Below, one piece after another: positions 25,995 through 38,400 of a DNA stretch of 64,000 nucleotides. Made by a program: the position numbers and the translations under genes. This stretch comes from Aptenodytes patagonicus. Lineage: Eukaryota; Chordata; Aves; Sphenisciformes; Spheniscidae. Where the stretch lies: contig NC_134963.1 in the NCBI RefSeq assembly GCF_965638725.1, positions 12,552,501 to 12,616,500 on the forward strand. The letters run 5' to 3'. A model generated the notes under the pieces. The model did not search any database. It worked only from the letters and a program-made list of their open reading frames with translations, and had not been told where the DNA came from. Position 1 is the stretch's first letter; each line of letters starts with the position of its first letter.

Positions 25995-26019
25995 CACGTG
26001 AGCGTGTTGTGGGCACGTG
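25995..26019. promoter_or_regulatory. SPPL3: Paired CACGTG E-boxes
   Basis: CACGTG at 25995..26000 and 26014..26019, 19 bp apart (near two helical turns). The second, read on the minus strand, is GTCACGTGCC, close to the TFEB/USF type. Candidates for USF, MYC/MAX or MiT/TFE factors; binding is inferred. Confidence 0.5.
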
Positions 26020-26167
26020 ACCCCGCGCGCCGCCCGGCCCCGCCCCCGGCCCGGCCCCGCCCCCGCCGTGCGCGAGCGCGGGGACGCGGCGCGGCCTGCC
26101 CTGGCCGCCCGGTGCCCGCCGCCTCCCCGCCCCCGCCCCGCCCCTCGCCGCCGCCGCCTCGCCGGCC

Positions 26168-26221
26168 ATGAGGCCCAGCCGCCGTCGGCGCCCTAGCGCG
26201 GCCCTGCGTCGCGGCTGCTGA
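26168..26221 (+). other. Upstream ORF 1 in SPPL3 leader
   Basis: ATG followed by 16 Arg/Ala/Pro-rich codons and TGA, entirely upstream of the SPPL3 ATG. Its relevance depends on the transcription start lying upstream of 26168, which sequence alone does not show. Confidence 0.4.
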
Positions 26222-26322
26222 GCCTCCGCCCTCCCCGCCACCACCATCGCCCTCTCCGCCATCCCCTCCCCGCCCGGGCGGGGACCCCCCCTTCGCTCCC
26301 CTCCCTCCTCACAGCCGCCGCC

Positions 26323-26358
26323 ATGTTGGGCCGGGAGCCGCAGCGGGGCCGCCACTGA
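26323..26358 (+). other. Upstream ORF 2 in SPPL3 leader
   Basis: Twelve codons including TGA, with an ATG in good context (GCCGCCATGT) that doubles as a YY1-like motif. It ends 107 nt before the SPPL3 ATG, so reinitiation would be possible. Presence in the mRNA is inferred. Confidence 0.45.
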
Positions 26359-26372
26359 GCCCCGGAGCCTGC

Positions 26373-26411
26373 GAGGCGGAGGAGGAGGCGGAGGAGGAGG
26401 CGGAGGAGGAG
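26373..26411 (+). repeat. GGAGGAGGC-type repeat in SPPL3 5' UTR
   Basis: Three to four copies of a GAGGCGGAGGAG unit just upstream of the SPPL3 start codon. It is G-rich enough for an RNA quadruplex. Such GGC/GGA tracts are common in CpG-island leaders. Confidence 0.8.
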
Positions 26412-26465
26412 CCCGGGGCCTGGCCGCCCCGCACAGCCCAGCCGGCCGGCCGCCCAGCCGCAGCC

Positions 26466-26488
26466 ATGGCGGAGCAGACCTACTCCTG
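26466..26488 (+). CDS. SPPL3: SPPL3 coding exon 1 (MAEQTYS and part of W8)
   Basis: 23 coding nt: ATGGCGGAGCAGACCTACTC and CTG, then donor gtgagc. The ATG has a strong Kozak context (GCAGCCATGG). The exon is far too short to see as an open frame. I recognised it from the SPPL3 N terminus and confirmed it by the TG|G split codon that exon 2 completes. Confidence 0.93.
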
Positions 26489-29400
26489 GTGAGCCGCGGG
26501 GCTGAGGCCGGGCGCCGGCGCTGCGGGCCGCGGGCGGGGGGGGGAGCGGCTCCGGCGAGGGCCGGGCCGGGCCGGGCCGGCCGCAGGGGGTGTTCCGGCC
26601 CGGCCTCCTTCCGGCCGGCCCGGGGACGAGCGGGTCCCCGCCGCGGGGATGGGGTCTCGAGCGGGGACGGGGGGCGCAGGTGGGGGGGGGGTGCGCGGGC
26701 AGCCGGCGCCGCGCCTCGCCTCTCGCCGCGGGACTGCCGGCTGCGGTCTGCGGTGGGGGCTGGGGCATAAAGGGAGCTGCCGGCGGAGGGACTGTGGCCT
26801 GAGGTTTAAGCGCGGCTGAGGAGGAGGGATTAGGGGGAAGGGAGGGGGGACGACGTGCCGGCGAGGGGATGGGGTGGTTGGGCTGTGAGGATCCCCCCCG
26901 CTGACAGCCGGGGAGTGGGAGAGGATCGCTGTGAGTATTAGTGTGGCTGTCATCCTTCTCTGTCCCGGAGGCCTCCTTAGGTGAGCTGGGTCTCTGCATG
27001 CCTAGAGCTGGTACACAGCGATCCTCTGGGCCGGGAGTAGGGACAGTACCTGCTCTCAGGTTTGTGAGGCAGCAGGTAATCTCTCTGTCTAAAGGGAGAT
27101 TTATGTCGGTATAGGCTGGCTGGCGAGTCAGGGGCATGTGTGTGTGTTTTCACCTAGTGACAATAGGGTTGTTCTGTATACAGGAAATAGAATGAGGAGG
27201 AAGAGACCAGTTCCTGTGGGAAGACATCAAGTATAGCAAATGAAAGCAGAGGGCATTTTTTTCTGTGTCCTGAAACTGTCTCGGGCCTAGCTGGCAGTGG
27301 ATCTAAGGGACAGAGTTCGGTTTCTTCATATAATTCTGTTTTTTTGTATTGTCATGGATCACAACCAAAACACCTCAAAGAATTTACCTGTGCATCAGCT
27401 CTGTTGACCTGGCCACTGCAGCAATTTAATTGTGATACTCTTACTGCGTTTTAAATCCATGCCAGTGATATCATCCAGAGTTGTTGTTTAGATTTTTTTG
27501 GAAAAAAGGTATGATATCCTCATTAAAAAAGGAGTTAAATCTCAGCTTTTGACCTTGGTGTGTGCTGAATGTGGAGAAGGGATTGAATATGCAAGGAGTA
27601 TTCCTATTCTGAATGGTTCCGGAAATCCTTCCCATTACTTTTTCAAAACTTGGAACCCAATGGGGATTTCTGGTCTGCCACATGTTGAGACTTTGGCAGC
27701 CTCTTCTCCTATCTTCTGTCACTTCTCTGTCAAGAACCATATATGCATTGGTCTTTTGCTTTTTAGACGTTCTTATTTTGTTTCATGAGCTCAGTTCAGG
27801 CAGTGGTCTGCTCTGCTTTAAAACAGCAGCGAAAAGATGACTTGTTTGACTTAAAGGATTAACTATGTATTGTTACAGTAAGTGAATGTTGGTACAGATT
27901 TAGACAGTTTAATGTAGTTCAATTAGATGTGTCTAGTGAACTATTGTCTTAGTGTGTTTTAATTGCAGAACGAAATTATAAATTCGTAAACTGCTCCGGG
28001 ATTTGTCAGCTTTCTTTAAAAAACTAAATGAAACAAAATGTCAGTTGTACATTATTTTGATCTTTAACTCCCTTGCTTTTTTGAATGAGTGTCTTTGCCA
28101 CAGTAGTATTCTGAAGGGAGGGTTTTTAACAGAGGCTGGGAGGAAGATTAACTCTTCTTTAGGTTGCGTATTTTAGGGGAGTGAAGTTGGGATTTAAGTT
28201 GTTCTTCACTGCTTGCTGGGTGGATCACAGGAATGGTAGTTCTTTCTTACAGTATTGAGGTTGTAACAGAACAAGGATATAAGGCTTACGTCTCAAAACA
28301 CTGTGATTTTGTGTCTGTATTCACTAATGTGTCCTCATGTTTTTGAGGTTTCTGTCATTTTGCATTTTGATCCATGATCAGCATTGTCTGGGAGCTATGG
28401 AAAGAGCAAAAATCCAGTTTCAGACTAAGGAGTCCTGGTCTATAACTTGTGCACTCTCCTCTGTGAATGCATGTTTAATTACTTACGCTTCTAGCAACAA
28501 TCTTGCGTTTGTTTATTTTTAATTATGGTAATGCAGCTCAGCATAAAATTGGCTAGTGCTTTAGTGCTTTTAGGAAAAAGGCGCATGTTGTCAACTGAGG
28601 AAACCAGTACTTCTGTAAAAGAATTGCACAGAATTGTGTCCAGTAATTAGTGCTGTTGTACAGTTTTGAAGTTGGCAGGTCGCATCCTGTCGGTTTGCCG
28701 GACCCGGTCCTTTTTCTGTGTTGCAAAGGCTTTCTCAGAACGAGTGCTCTCTGTGTTCCTTGGTGTACTGTCTAGCTGCTGTGCAGATACCTTATTTGAC
28801 ATCTGAAGATACATTAATTTGACATTAAGAAAAATCCTTTCACAAACCTCTCTTTGTATAGATGTAAATTGGTTCCTGGCCCTAGTAGTGCTTCCCTTTT
28901 GTCAGGAGTGTAAGGCTTGATTATGCCTCTTTTTGTGCATAACTATCAACATGCATCATAGAATCACTGTAGCTTCATAAGATATGACAAGGGTTTATTT
29001 TGGGTTCGATTTTTTTTTTTTAATTAAATTGTCTCAGATGTGTTAGAAATACCTTGTAAAAATGTACTTGCAAGCTGTGATTACTGGACATTAGCATTGT
29101 CAAACACGCAAAATAGGGCTTTTTCAGTGATTGACATCTCTGTTAATGCTGTTATTTTGAAAAGATGAGAACTAATTCTCATTTTGCTATATTTATTGTT
29201 TTGAAAATATAAATCTGAGATTTTAAGGTTGGTTTATATTTTTCTTTTAATTACCAAATGAAATTGATTGCAATTACTTTCTTTTATTAAGATATTATAA
29301 GAAGGCAGTACTTATGCTTTTTCCCCATCCCTTTCATAATTTTAAATACATAAGTTGTCTTTTGTCACTGTTCTTGTGAGTTATTTCTTGCAACAACCTC

Positions 29401-32400
29401 TTCTCCTTTTTTTCTTCAGTAATGCCCACACCTATAACCATCTGTACTTTTATTTAGCTCTTTTTTAATGTCTTAAATAGTCTTGCTGACCCAGTATTTC
29501 AGATATGTGTGTTATCCCTGAAAGGAGGATCTGCTGAGAATTTTGCTGGTGAAACAGAATACTGTCATCCTGGAAAAACTAATTTTAATATGAAATGTTG
29601 GATAAGTGCCAGATGGAAATACTCTTTCAAAGGATATGCACTTTTTTTAAAAAAGGGTGTTTGAATAAAATGCTTGTCAGCAGTGAGTAGAGAAACTTTC
29701 TTTGTCAAGTACCTGGAAGGAAGTTATGAGAGCTATGTATTATACTGCTGTTACTCAAATCTGCAAGCCACAGAGGAGCATGACTGCTGCATCGCAAGGT
29801 TGCTCGTGATTTTCTAGATTAAATGAGAGCTGAAATTAATTTTCTGCAAGTGGAATGGATTGGGAGAGGAAAGACGTTGTGGAATACCCGTTTTCCCTTT
29901 GCTTCCCGTCTGTACTCCAGCAAGGAAATGGGACTGGGTAGTGACAAAAGTTCCTGCTGCAACAAAGGAGGGAATAAATATGGGAAGAGCTGTTTGCTGA
30001 TCACCAGTGTATACGTGTGTGAGTAAGAGGTTAGTAAATTTTATCTTCAGGCACCAAGCTGTTGGAAACATTACAACAGATGAATACGGAAGCAGCGGGA
30101 CCTAGATTGTGGCTTCGTGAAATACTTGGTCTTTCCTTAATTCCTAGCACCTTGTGGTGAGATTTTTGCGCTGGATCCTATTTAGAGGGCACAGCAGCAT
30201 GCGTATTTTGTTTATTTTCAGTTAGTAGGTGTTTAGTGTTTTTCAAGGCCTGATGTAACACCCCTCCCTTTTTACTGTTGCCCAGTCTGGCAATAGAGAT
30301 TGCTTTGTTCTTTTTTTGCCCTTTGAATGCACAAAAGATTTTCACAGCTTCCTTCGTATGTGAAGAGAGAAGGAGAAGATTTCTACCCCAAAACCAAATA
30401 TACTTTTAATTTTTCCTTTCCCAGAGTGTTGTATAAGAGTAATACGGATTGCAATGTGTGCGTGTCCTGTCAGGGTAATGATCAGGAGACAGACTGGGAG
30501 AGTAAGCTAAGAAGAAAAAAAGAGGCCGCTGTATTGAGTCACTAATCTTAAAAACAACTGAACTCCCTCATAAATGTTTTCATCAGTGGAATGATTCTTG
30601 TATTAGCCATCAAATGTTTGATGCGTGAAATGGTGATATATTTAGAAACCTCTACGTAATGCAAAGGGTGTGGAAATTAAGTCTAATGATATGTCAGAGT
30701 AATCAATAAAGCTACCGGGTTCTGGAATAAGTGTAAATGTACAATGCTGTCTTTGCTCCTGGAAGAATTCAAATCGGTTGGTGTTAAAAGTCTTTCTAGA
30801 TTCAGAGGTCTGAGAATTTGCTCTCATTGCATTTAAGCATTTAACATGGTACTGCCATGAATTAAAATACAGTCTCTTCCAGAAGACTGAGGCAGTGCTT
30901 TTAAGTCTTAGTTGGCTGGATTAGATGTGTATGTGGGAGGGCAGGGAGTAAGAGAGGCTACAGCTTGTTGGCAGAACTTGTCAAGTACTAGTAAAATAAT
31001 TTTTTGCATTCAAGATTTTTTATTTGCTTTGCTCAGTTTAGGTTGAGAGACCTGAACTGGCTAATTAAGGTGTTTTGAGGATGGGAGGCAGTTTACAACA
31101 GAAACAAAACAAATCATTCACCTGAATTTTTAAAGTATTGCACTTTTTAGGCAACAGATTGCAAAGCATATAGATTAAATTCTGTTGTATGTACTGTCTA
31201 AAATCTTTCATGAAAGCTTGGCATACAAACATGGAGTTTGGCCTTTAATCTTACACTTTTCAGGAACTGAAATTACCAGCCACATTCCATTTTAACAATT
31301 GTTAGAAGCCTCCTGAGGACAAGGATGTCATTGTATGAATGTGCATGAGTATATGGCATCAGAAAAGTGACTAAAACCTCAGTACATTTGAGACTATCAG
31401 GTTTATAGTTAATATGTTTGTCTTTCAGTACCAGTCTCACTTCACTTGTTTGTTATCCTCCCTCTTGCTTTTGCTTTCTCAGACTGTATATCATGTAGGC
31501 AGGGACTCTGTCTACAGCACTGGACTGAAATACAAATAAGGCAAAGAGCATGGGATTAGTTGAAGTTTACAGTTACTGGAATGTACATCTATATATATAA
31601 TGACTCTGATTAGCAAAGGGAAAAAATTTTCCCACTTCAATGTCAAGGCTGTATTTATTAATATATTAATGATTCTTTAAGAAAAATTTGAAAATTAAGA
31701 ACATAAATCAATGTTTTCTTGGTGCTGGTGTGCAGTACTTATTTTAATTAAGATTTCCGTCAGTTCTGCCTTTAGCCTTTTCAGGACATTGTGGCAGCAG
31801 AAGCCAATGGTTCCTTGCTTTTTACCCAGTGATTAGAGAACTCGTCCAGGATATAGGAGATCAGTTCCATCCCCCAGGGTTTCTGACCTTGCATCTCTCA
31901 CCTTCCCGGGGAGTGCTCTCATCACCAAACTATGTGTTATTCAGAGGTTGAGCTTTGTGTGTCCTTTTAAATCTGTTTCACTTCATATGGAATACTGTAA
32001 ATATTTGCTGGACCAGGCAGCAGGCGTGCCTTTCTGCCTTAATGATCAAAATACTAATTTGGGATTGGCAGGGACCTGGGTTCCACTTCCTGCCTTGATA
32101 AAAATGTAGTTTGGAAGACTGAAGGGGCTGTTGTCTGTGGGGGTAGTTCAGGATGCTTTTCAAGAGATGAAAGTTTGAATTCCCAGAAACAGAAGAAAAC
32201 CTGAATATGATTTCCTGTATCATAGGTAAGTGAGCTGTTAGGTATGTGGATCTACCATTATCACTACCTTTTCTTGTGTTTTGTGTCAGGTTTGATGAAC
32301 CCGAGAGCATCTCTTTCTTTTATTGAAGGATGCGAGCCAATAAACTAATTGTTTATTTTGTGCACTTTGGGATTTTGGTATAAGTTAAGCAACCTGATGC

Positions 32401-35400
32401 TGTTGGAATTTGAGGAATTGAGTGGGGACCACCAGACAGGCCAAATTAATTGAAGATATTAAGTTCTTCTGAGATTAGATGTGTTTTGGTCAATACCACA
32501 GTTTTGAATACTAGATTCAGGTGCTGAAATCTCTGTCATTAATCGTTTGTCACTGAAACACAATGCCAAGAAATGTTTACTTGCGAAACCTTCCTACAAG
32601 AAGTTCTTAGAAATACGTGTCATGCTTTTTAAAATGCAGTGATTTCAATTTCCTAAAATTTGGAAGAAGAGCAAAACGGATTCTGGTCTTTTTTAGTATC
32701 TCAGCTATTTTATTTCATTATTTCGGTAAAGTGATGTATCAACATGTCTGCCATAAGTGCCACCATTTTTATTGCCCTTTGACATTTTATGATGACTCTA
32801 AGCATTATAATATACTCTAAAAGCAAATAATTGACACAAGTCATTTAGTCAAACAGTCTAATTTAATTCTGGTGACATCTGAGTAAAGTTTCCAGGAAGA
32901 ACCAGGGCTGAAATTGGTAGAAAAAAAATCATTGTGCACATTTTCTTTTTGGCACTACATTGCTTTAGTGTCACTGATTAAGATTAAAATTTGAAATGAT
33001 TTAGCCAATTATGTGGGTTGAGTGGAGTGAAACACAAGCTAGCGTGCTAGCTGAACTGGATCCAGGCAATCAAACTGACTTTGAAAAATGATGATTTAAT
33101 AAGATTAATGGAGCATATGTGTCGTTGCAACACTTTCTGATCCCCTTTCTCCCTCTTTAATTCTTCCAAGGATGCTAACGTTGATGATCTTTCCTCCTAC
33201 ATCTTTTACAAGTGGTGTCTGTGCTTGAAATACTCTGATCTGCCAGGCCAGGGTTCTCCTCTCATGGGCCATCCCTACAGAAACTCAGCTCTCATGATAC
33301 CTGAAGTGTCTCTCTGTCCAGCAGAACCACCATGATGAGATTATCCTGGAACTGATTAATTGTGTAGCTGTTGTGCTGTCATCTTCATTATTAGATTCTG
33401 TTGCGTATTTCTTTTTAGGGCCAGGTCTAAGCCCCAGGTCCCAAATTCCCTTGGATAGCCTCCATACCTGTGTCACATTAAGTGGCATGGTACAGACAGG
33501 GGTGTCAGAAAGTAAGAATGTTCTGCTGACTCTTTGGAAAGATATTCTGTAACAGATGACTAATCAATTAAACCAGAACATATTTAATATTCTACGACAA
33601 CAAGTATTCAAAATAATAAATATATTAAATGAGACTATCCTTATACTTTGCTTGTGTGGGGACAGGGTTTAAGGATGGAGTGACTTTTTTTTTTCAGGAT
33701 GTCAGAACAGAGGTTCTTTAAAATCATCACAGCCGGTGTCCTGAAGTAGAGGAGAACACACTAAGAAAATTATTCTCGATTGCACAATCTTGTGATTAAG
33801 ATGCCTCCCTTATTACTGAAGTTGCCCACATAGAAGTTGGAGAGATATAATCATATCTTACAGTTATATATGGTTGCATTTTCCCTAACTGGTGGAATCT
33901 GAAAGGAAAATGATGGTGTTTGACTCTCATTTCTTCTCTCCTTCCTTCTGAAAACAGTATTTTCTTCTGTGTCTGTCAGGTTTGGATGTTCTTCTTTTAC
34001 TTCCTGTAGCTAGTTCATAGGCTTTTGACCCATGAAAGTATTTTCCCATGCAGCATGGGTATGTAGCTGAAGACTGTGAAATGATTCTCTTCCAATTTTA
34101 CACCTTAGCCGCATTTCTGCAGGCGTCTCTACGACAGAGGTGTGGGGGAAGCAGGAGGAGACCCAGGGGGTTCCACCCTCTGTTCACACACACAAGCCTT
34201 ACCTTTAGACATGAGTTGGCAAGCTTACCTGCAGGAATAGGCCTGAACCTAGATTATTCTTCAGTCCGGCTGCTAAAAGAAAAAAAAATGTGCTGTGCAG
34301 TATGAACTACTGGCTTTTAAAGCTGAGCCCCCTCCAGTCCTCTGGTGTTATCAATTAGTTCTACTTGCTCAGTGCTTTTTTGCTTGCCACTTTCTGTCTC
34401 GAAAGCCCAAATTTACTTATTCATTCCTATGGACTCTGCTGGTTTTGGACAGAGGTATCTTTAAAAAGTCCTTTTGTTCATCTGATAACTAGCCAGAAGA
34501 TAACTTCTAGTACATTTGCCAGTGATACATAATTTTAAATAGCTTTAAAAGTTTGGCAGAAGTTTACAGAGATCAATGGAAATGGTAAGAGTTGATACTG
34601 TTCCACTGAATCACAGAAGTTTGGGAACTCTTCACTTACACCATTTTCTTATATCAGTAGTACTACAAATAGCAACTTCATGCTAGAATAGCAAAAGCAC
34701 CGTACAGATGGATTCATGGTGCAGCTTAGTTTTCAGGTGGTACAAAAAATCAAGTGGTCTCAGCATGTAAATTTGGTGGACCTGTCTCTACAGCAGTGAT
34801 GCACAGATAGTTTTGCAGGGGGTTTCTCCACACAGGTTAAGCTAGTAGCAAGTGTATATTCTCAGGGTTTATTTTAATGTCAGTAGTTACTTGGATTAAT
34901 AAGTTTAGTTTACTCCACTTGAGATAGTGTAGCTTGGGCAAGAGCGAGCATTACAAAATGAGCTCTGCAGTAGTGCGATTAGCAGGACAGAGGTGAACAC
35001 AGCAGCTGAGTTACAGCTCTCTCTGCTGCCTCTTAGTTCTGGCGTCTGTGGCACTTAGCAATCTGCCATCCCTTCTTCTGTTAGATAGCTAGCTCCAATT
35101 TAAAACTTGATTTAAATTTATTTGGAAACTTTTGTAGTGGGTAGAAATTCAACAGTGGATTCTGAATCATCATTATAATTAGGATCAACCAGCTTTTGGT
35201 ACAGATATGTTGGTTGTATGAGACCAAGGCTGAATGGTATGTTGTTATACAAAGAACTATTTTTACTGGTATAAATTTACCACTTTCAAGGCCACAGTTG
35301 TGATTTATCTCACCATCATCTGTGCCAGACCCATTTGGCAAGATAAAATAGGTGTAGCATGACTTTGACTTATTTAGTCAATGGAAAGACCATTTTCCAG

Positions 35401-38400
35401 GTGACTGTTAGCTAAAGGTGAGGTTGGTGAAATAGCAGGAGGTGAACAGAGCTGGATTATAAGGATTTCTGTAGCCTGTATTGCAGACTGGTGAGGTGAG
35501 GTATGTCTGTGTCTTGCTTTCTAGGTTTGATGGTGCGAGGTCATTCTGGTCCTTTTTAGAAGTTCAGATTGATGGTCTGTTTGCTGGAGGAAAGATTATC
35601 TGCTCCGTGAACTCTTTTCTTGAGGTGGCTGATCCTATACCTTCACTTGAATAGCTGATCTGAGAAGTTACATGAAGGGCTAAAAGCTCTCGTGGGGAAT
35701 ATTATGATCTCTGTAGGGTTTTGAAGATGAAGAGTAGAATCTAATTAAGCTTTACGTTGAAAATAGTTTAACGAGCTTTTTTTTTTTCTCTCAAAAAAGG
35801 AAACTTTAAAGCTAAATGGTGAAGAGCTGAACTTTTTTTTTTTTAATTTTCTGCTAACTTGACTACTTCTAAAGCAGATGCAGCTGTAAGCAGTTACAGA
35901 TGGTACAGAACAGAAAGAACCTCTTTATCATACTTAAGTGCCTTGCAACAACCCCAATGTTAGTTTTCCAGCTAGTTATCTTTCTCTTTTTTTTTTTATG
36001 TTTTTGCAGGTGGAACATAAAAAAGAGCTACCTTAAAGCTAAATCAAAAGATGAAAAAAGTGTGCCATAAACCAGAAATACTTCTCTGCACGGTGCTTTA
36101 CTGGAAGAAGTTTCATAAGAATCCCAAAGCACCCTCTCTAAAGAATGTTCCTACCTTTTGTTGTTGTCACAAACAAAGGGGTTTAGATATCTGGGCTAGA
36201 GTTTGTTGAAAACAGCCTCCATCTGTTCTTCTGCTGCCTGTTTTTTGCACCTGGAACTGAAACCGCTACCTTAAGCCTGACACTCAAGTGTATTAATGTA
36301 CGGTGCTTCTCTTGCACTCAGGTTGTAAGGCAGAGATCAGGCCCTGTGCAGTCTATCACAGGACAACATCTCTCATGTATGTGGTGTGTTTATCTGTAAG
36401 GTGGCCACATTTGTTACTGTCAAGATGTTTTTTTGAGTTTGCCTCTCTCTTAATTGGAGATAGGAAAAACAGGGTGCCTGTTTTGATGGGCTGTATTTTG
36501 TATTTTCATGCCAGCTGAATCCCCTCTCTTCACTTTGTGCAGTTGTGAATAGTCACGTTCGTGTCAAAATCTCACCAGCCATCATCTGACAACATTATTT
36601 TGTCTTGATACAGACTCAGCACGATGAAAGCTGCTTTACTCTGGCGAGACAGACTGGCTACTCTATAGCTTTGACTCATACAGGAATGTACTTTCAACAT
36701 TGTCACTGAAGATTGATAGTTTGGTGCTAATGGTGTTAACTCATTCTTTTATGGAATTTTTATGAAAATAGTGTTTAATTCTACCCTGGCATGTCATGAT
36801 AAAGTATATATCATAATACTGTACTGTGCGGGTAAGTCAACTCATCAGTAGCACTCAGAGCTGCTCTTTCTGTACGACAGGGTCATACTGATCAATTTGA
36901 CTTAGGTTTTGGCTTGTTGATTGTAAGGCCTGATTGTTAAATGCTTTGATTAAACTATTAGTTGTTAGTTTTATTTTTTGATCTGACTTCTGAATACATT
37001 GCTAAAAAGAGTTTGGACTTCCAAGCACATAATCAATAAAATACTGGCCTAAGTGTCAAAGGTATGAGGTGTGGTTTTGTTTTGTTTTTTTAAGTCGAGA
37101 GTAGAGTCAATACAGATGAGATAACGTCCTCTTTCTGACTTTAGTGATAAAAACAAACAACCTTTTTTCTGATTTGAGAACCTACTACATTTTGATATCT
37201 TAAAAAAACATTAGAGAGAATCAAGATATTCTGCATATTTGTAACTTAAGGATGGGAATCGCTGTGGAAGTTAAACCTAGAAATGAGAAGAAATTTTTTT
37301 TTGTACTGGGATGGAGAGATGCATTTTGTCTAGGAAGCAATGCAACATTCAGATCAATATCCTCCAAATCTGAGAGGACTTCATAGTGTCTTTGTACGTT
37401 AGGTCTTAGATGAGTGTTCTTCCATCAGTTTGTCCAGCTGCATTTTTGAATCTATGTAAACTACAAAGTGATGGTACTTAGTTGTTGGAAAAGATAGAGA
37501 TCCTGGGGTCTCTGCTAGGGTATGTTCCTGGGACCTGTTCTAGGATTTAATTTAATTAATTCTTCCCAGTAGTGCCTGCATATGTACATGTTAAGCTTTT
37601 CTGTAGTGCTTGTTACCAAAACACCTGTATCTCACAGGTAAACCAGTTGTATGGTTCTAGTACAAGTATTCTTGCACTTTGTTGGTCTCTGAACCACTGT
37701 GAAGCTTCAATTGTTGCATTTCCTTTATGAGGAGGCAGTGACTTACCAAAGAGGTGGGATTTGCAGGGTGTTCTGCCATCAGAGTTCTGCTCTGCTTGAT
37801 CAGCTCTATCATTTACAGAAATAAACCTTATGAATGTGAATAAACACCTCTTTTATTAGGCCTTGGCTCCAGTTAGTATTATAGTCCAGATAGTTAGAAC
37901 AAGGTTAGCAGTAGAATATCTGTACTGCTGGGTCTGGATGTGTTGACAGTTACAAAGTCCAGAACTGGGCACAGACTTTATAGTGGTCTGGGGCAGCTTG
38001 CTCTCCTGGAGTGAAGCTTTGATTACAACCTTGGGAAGCCCATGAAAGATGAGGAGCAGGGGTAGAGTGAGAGCCCGATGATAAAGGATGGAGCTGGTCA
38101 TGAGGAAAATAAGTTAAACAGGTATATGCACAGAATGTTTTTAGGTAATACTTTGAGAGCGAGTTAGGCCACTCAAGATAGACTCTCCAGTATAATGTGT
38201 GTGTCTTGAGTGAAGCTGTACACATAGAAGAGGACCAACTTCGTCTTCTGGTTTTGGCTCCTGGATGAGATCAGATACAGCATTGAGTAGTGGTATTCCT
38301 TTGTGTGCTTGTTAGGAAACCTGCTGTACTTTTTCTGTGTATTCTTCTCTGTGTTGCTTCAGATGGAGATACTTCTCTTACTCTGGTCTGAACTTTTCTG

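Larger units (their letters stand above)
25140..26860 (+). promoter_or_regulatory. SPPL3: CpG island and promoter of SPPL3
   Basis: About 1.7 kb of very GC- and CpG-rich DNA around SPPL3 exon 1. It has clustered GC boxes (26038..26070 and 26124..26150), two CACGTG E-boxes (25995 and 26014), a YY1-type GCCGCCATGTTGG at 26317..26329, and no TATA box, as expected of a widely expressed gene. Many long open frames cross it on both strands; these are composition artefacts. Confidence 0.85.

Noticed and set aside
25143..25997. 284-codon minus-strand frame and overlapping long frames in the SPPL3 CpG island
   Set aside because: GC-rich DNA lacks stop codons; the translations are Arg/Ala/Pro/Gly and His-Thr runs from the GT repeat, with no domain.
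26193..27137. 314-codon minus-strand frame across SPPL3 exon 1
   Set aside because: Composition artefact of the CpG island, antisense to SPPL3, Pro/Arg-rich with no domain. A divergent transcript is possible, but nothing supports a protein.
28950..28985. catagaatcac word resembling the CR1 3' tail
   Set aside because: Only a few bases match and the rest of the CR1 3' end does not follow.
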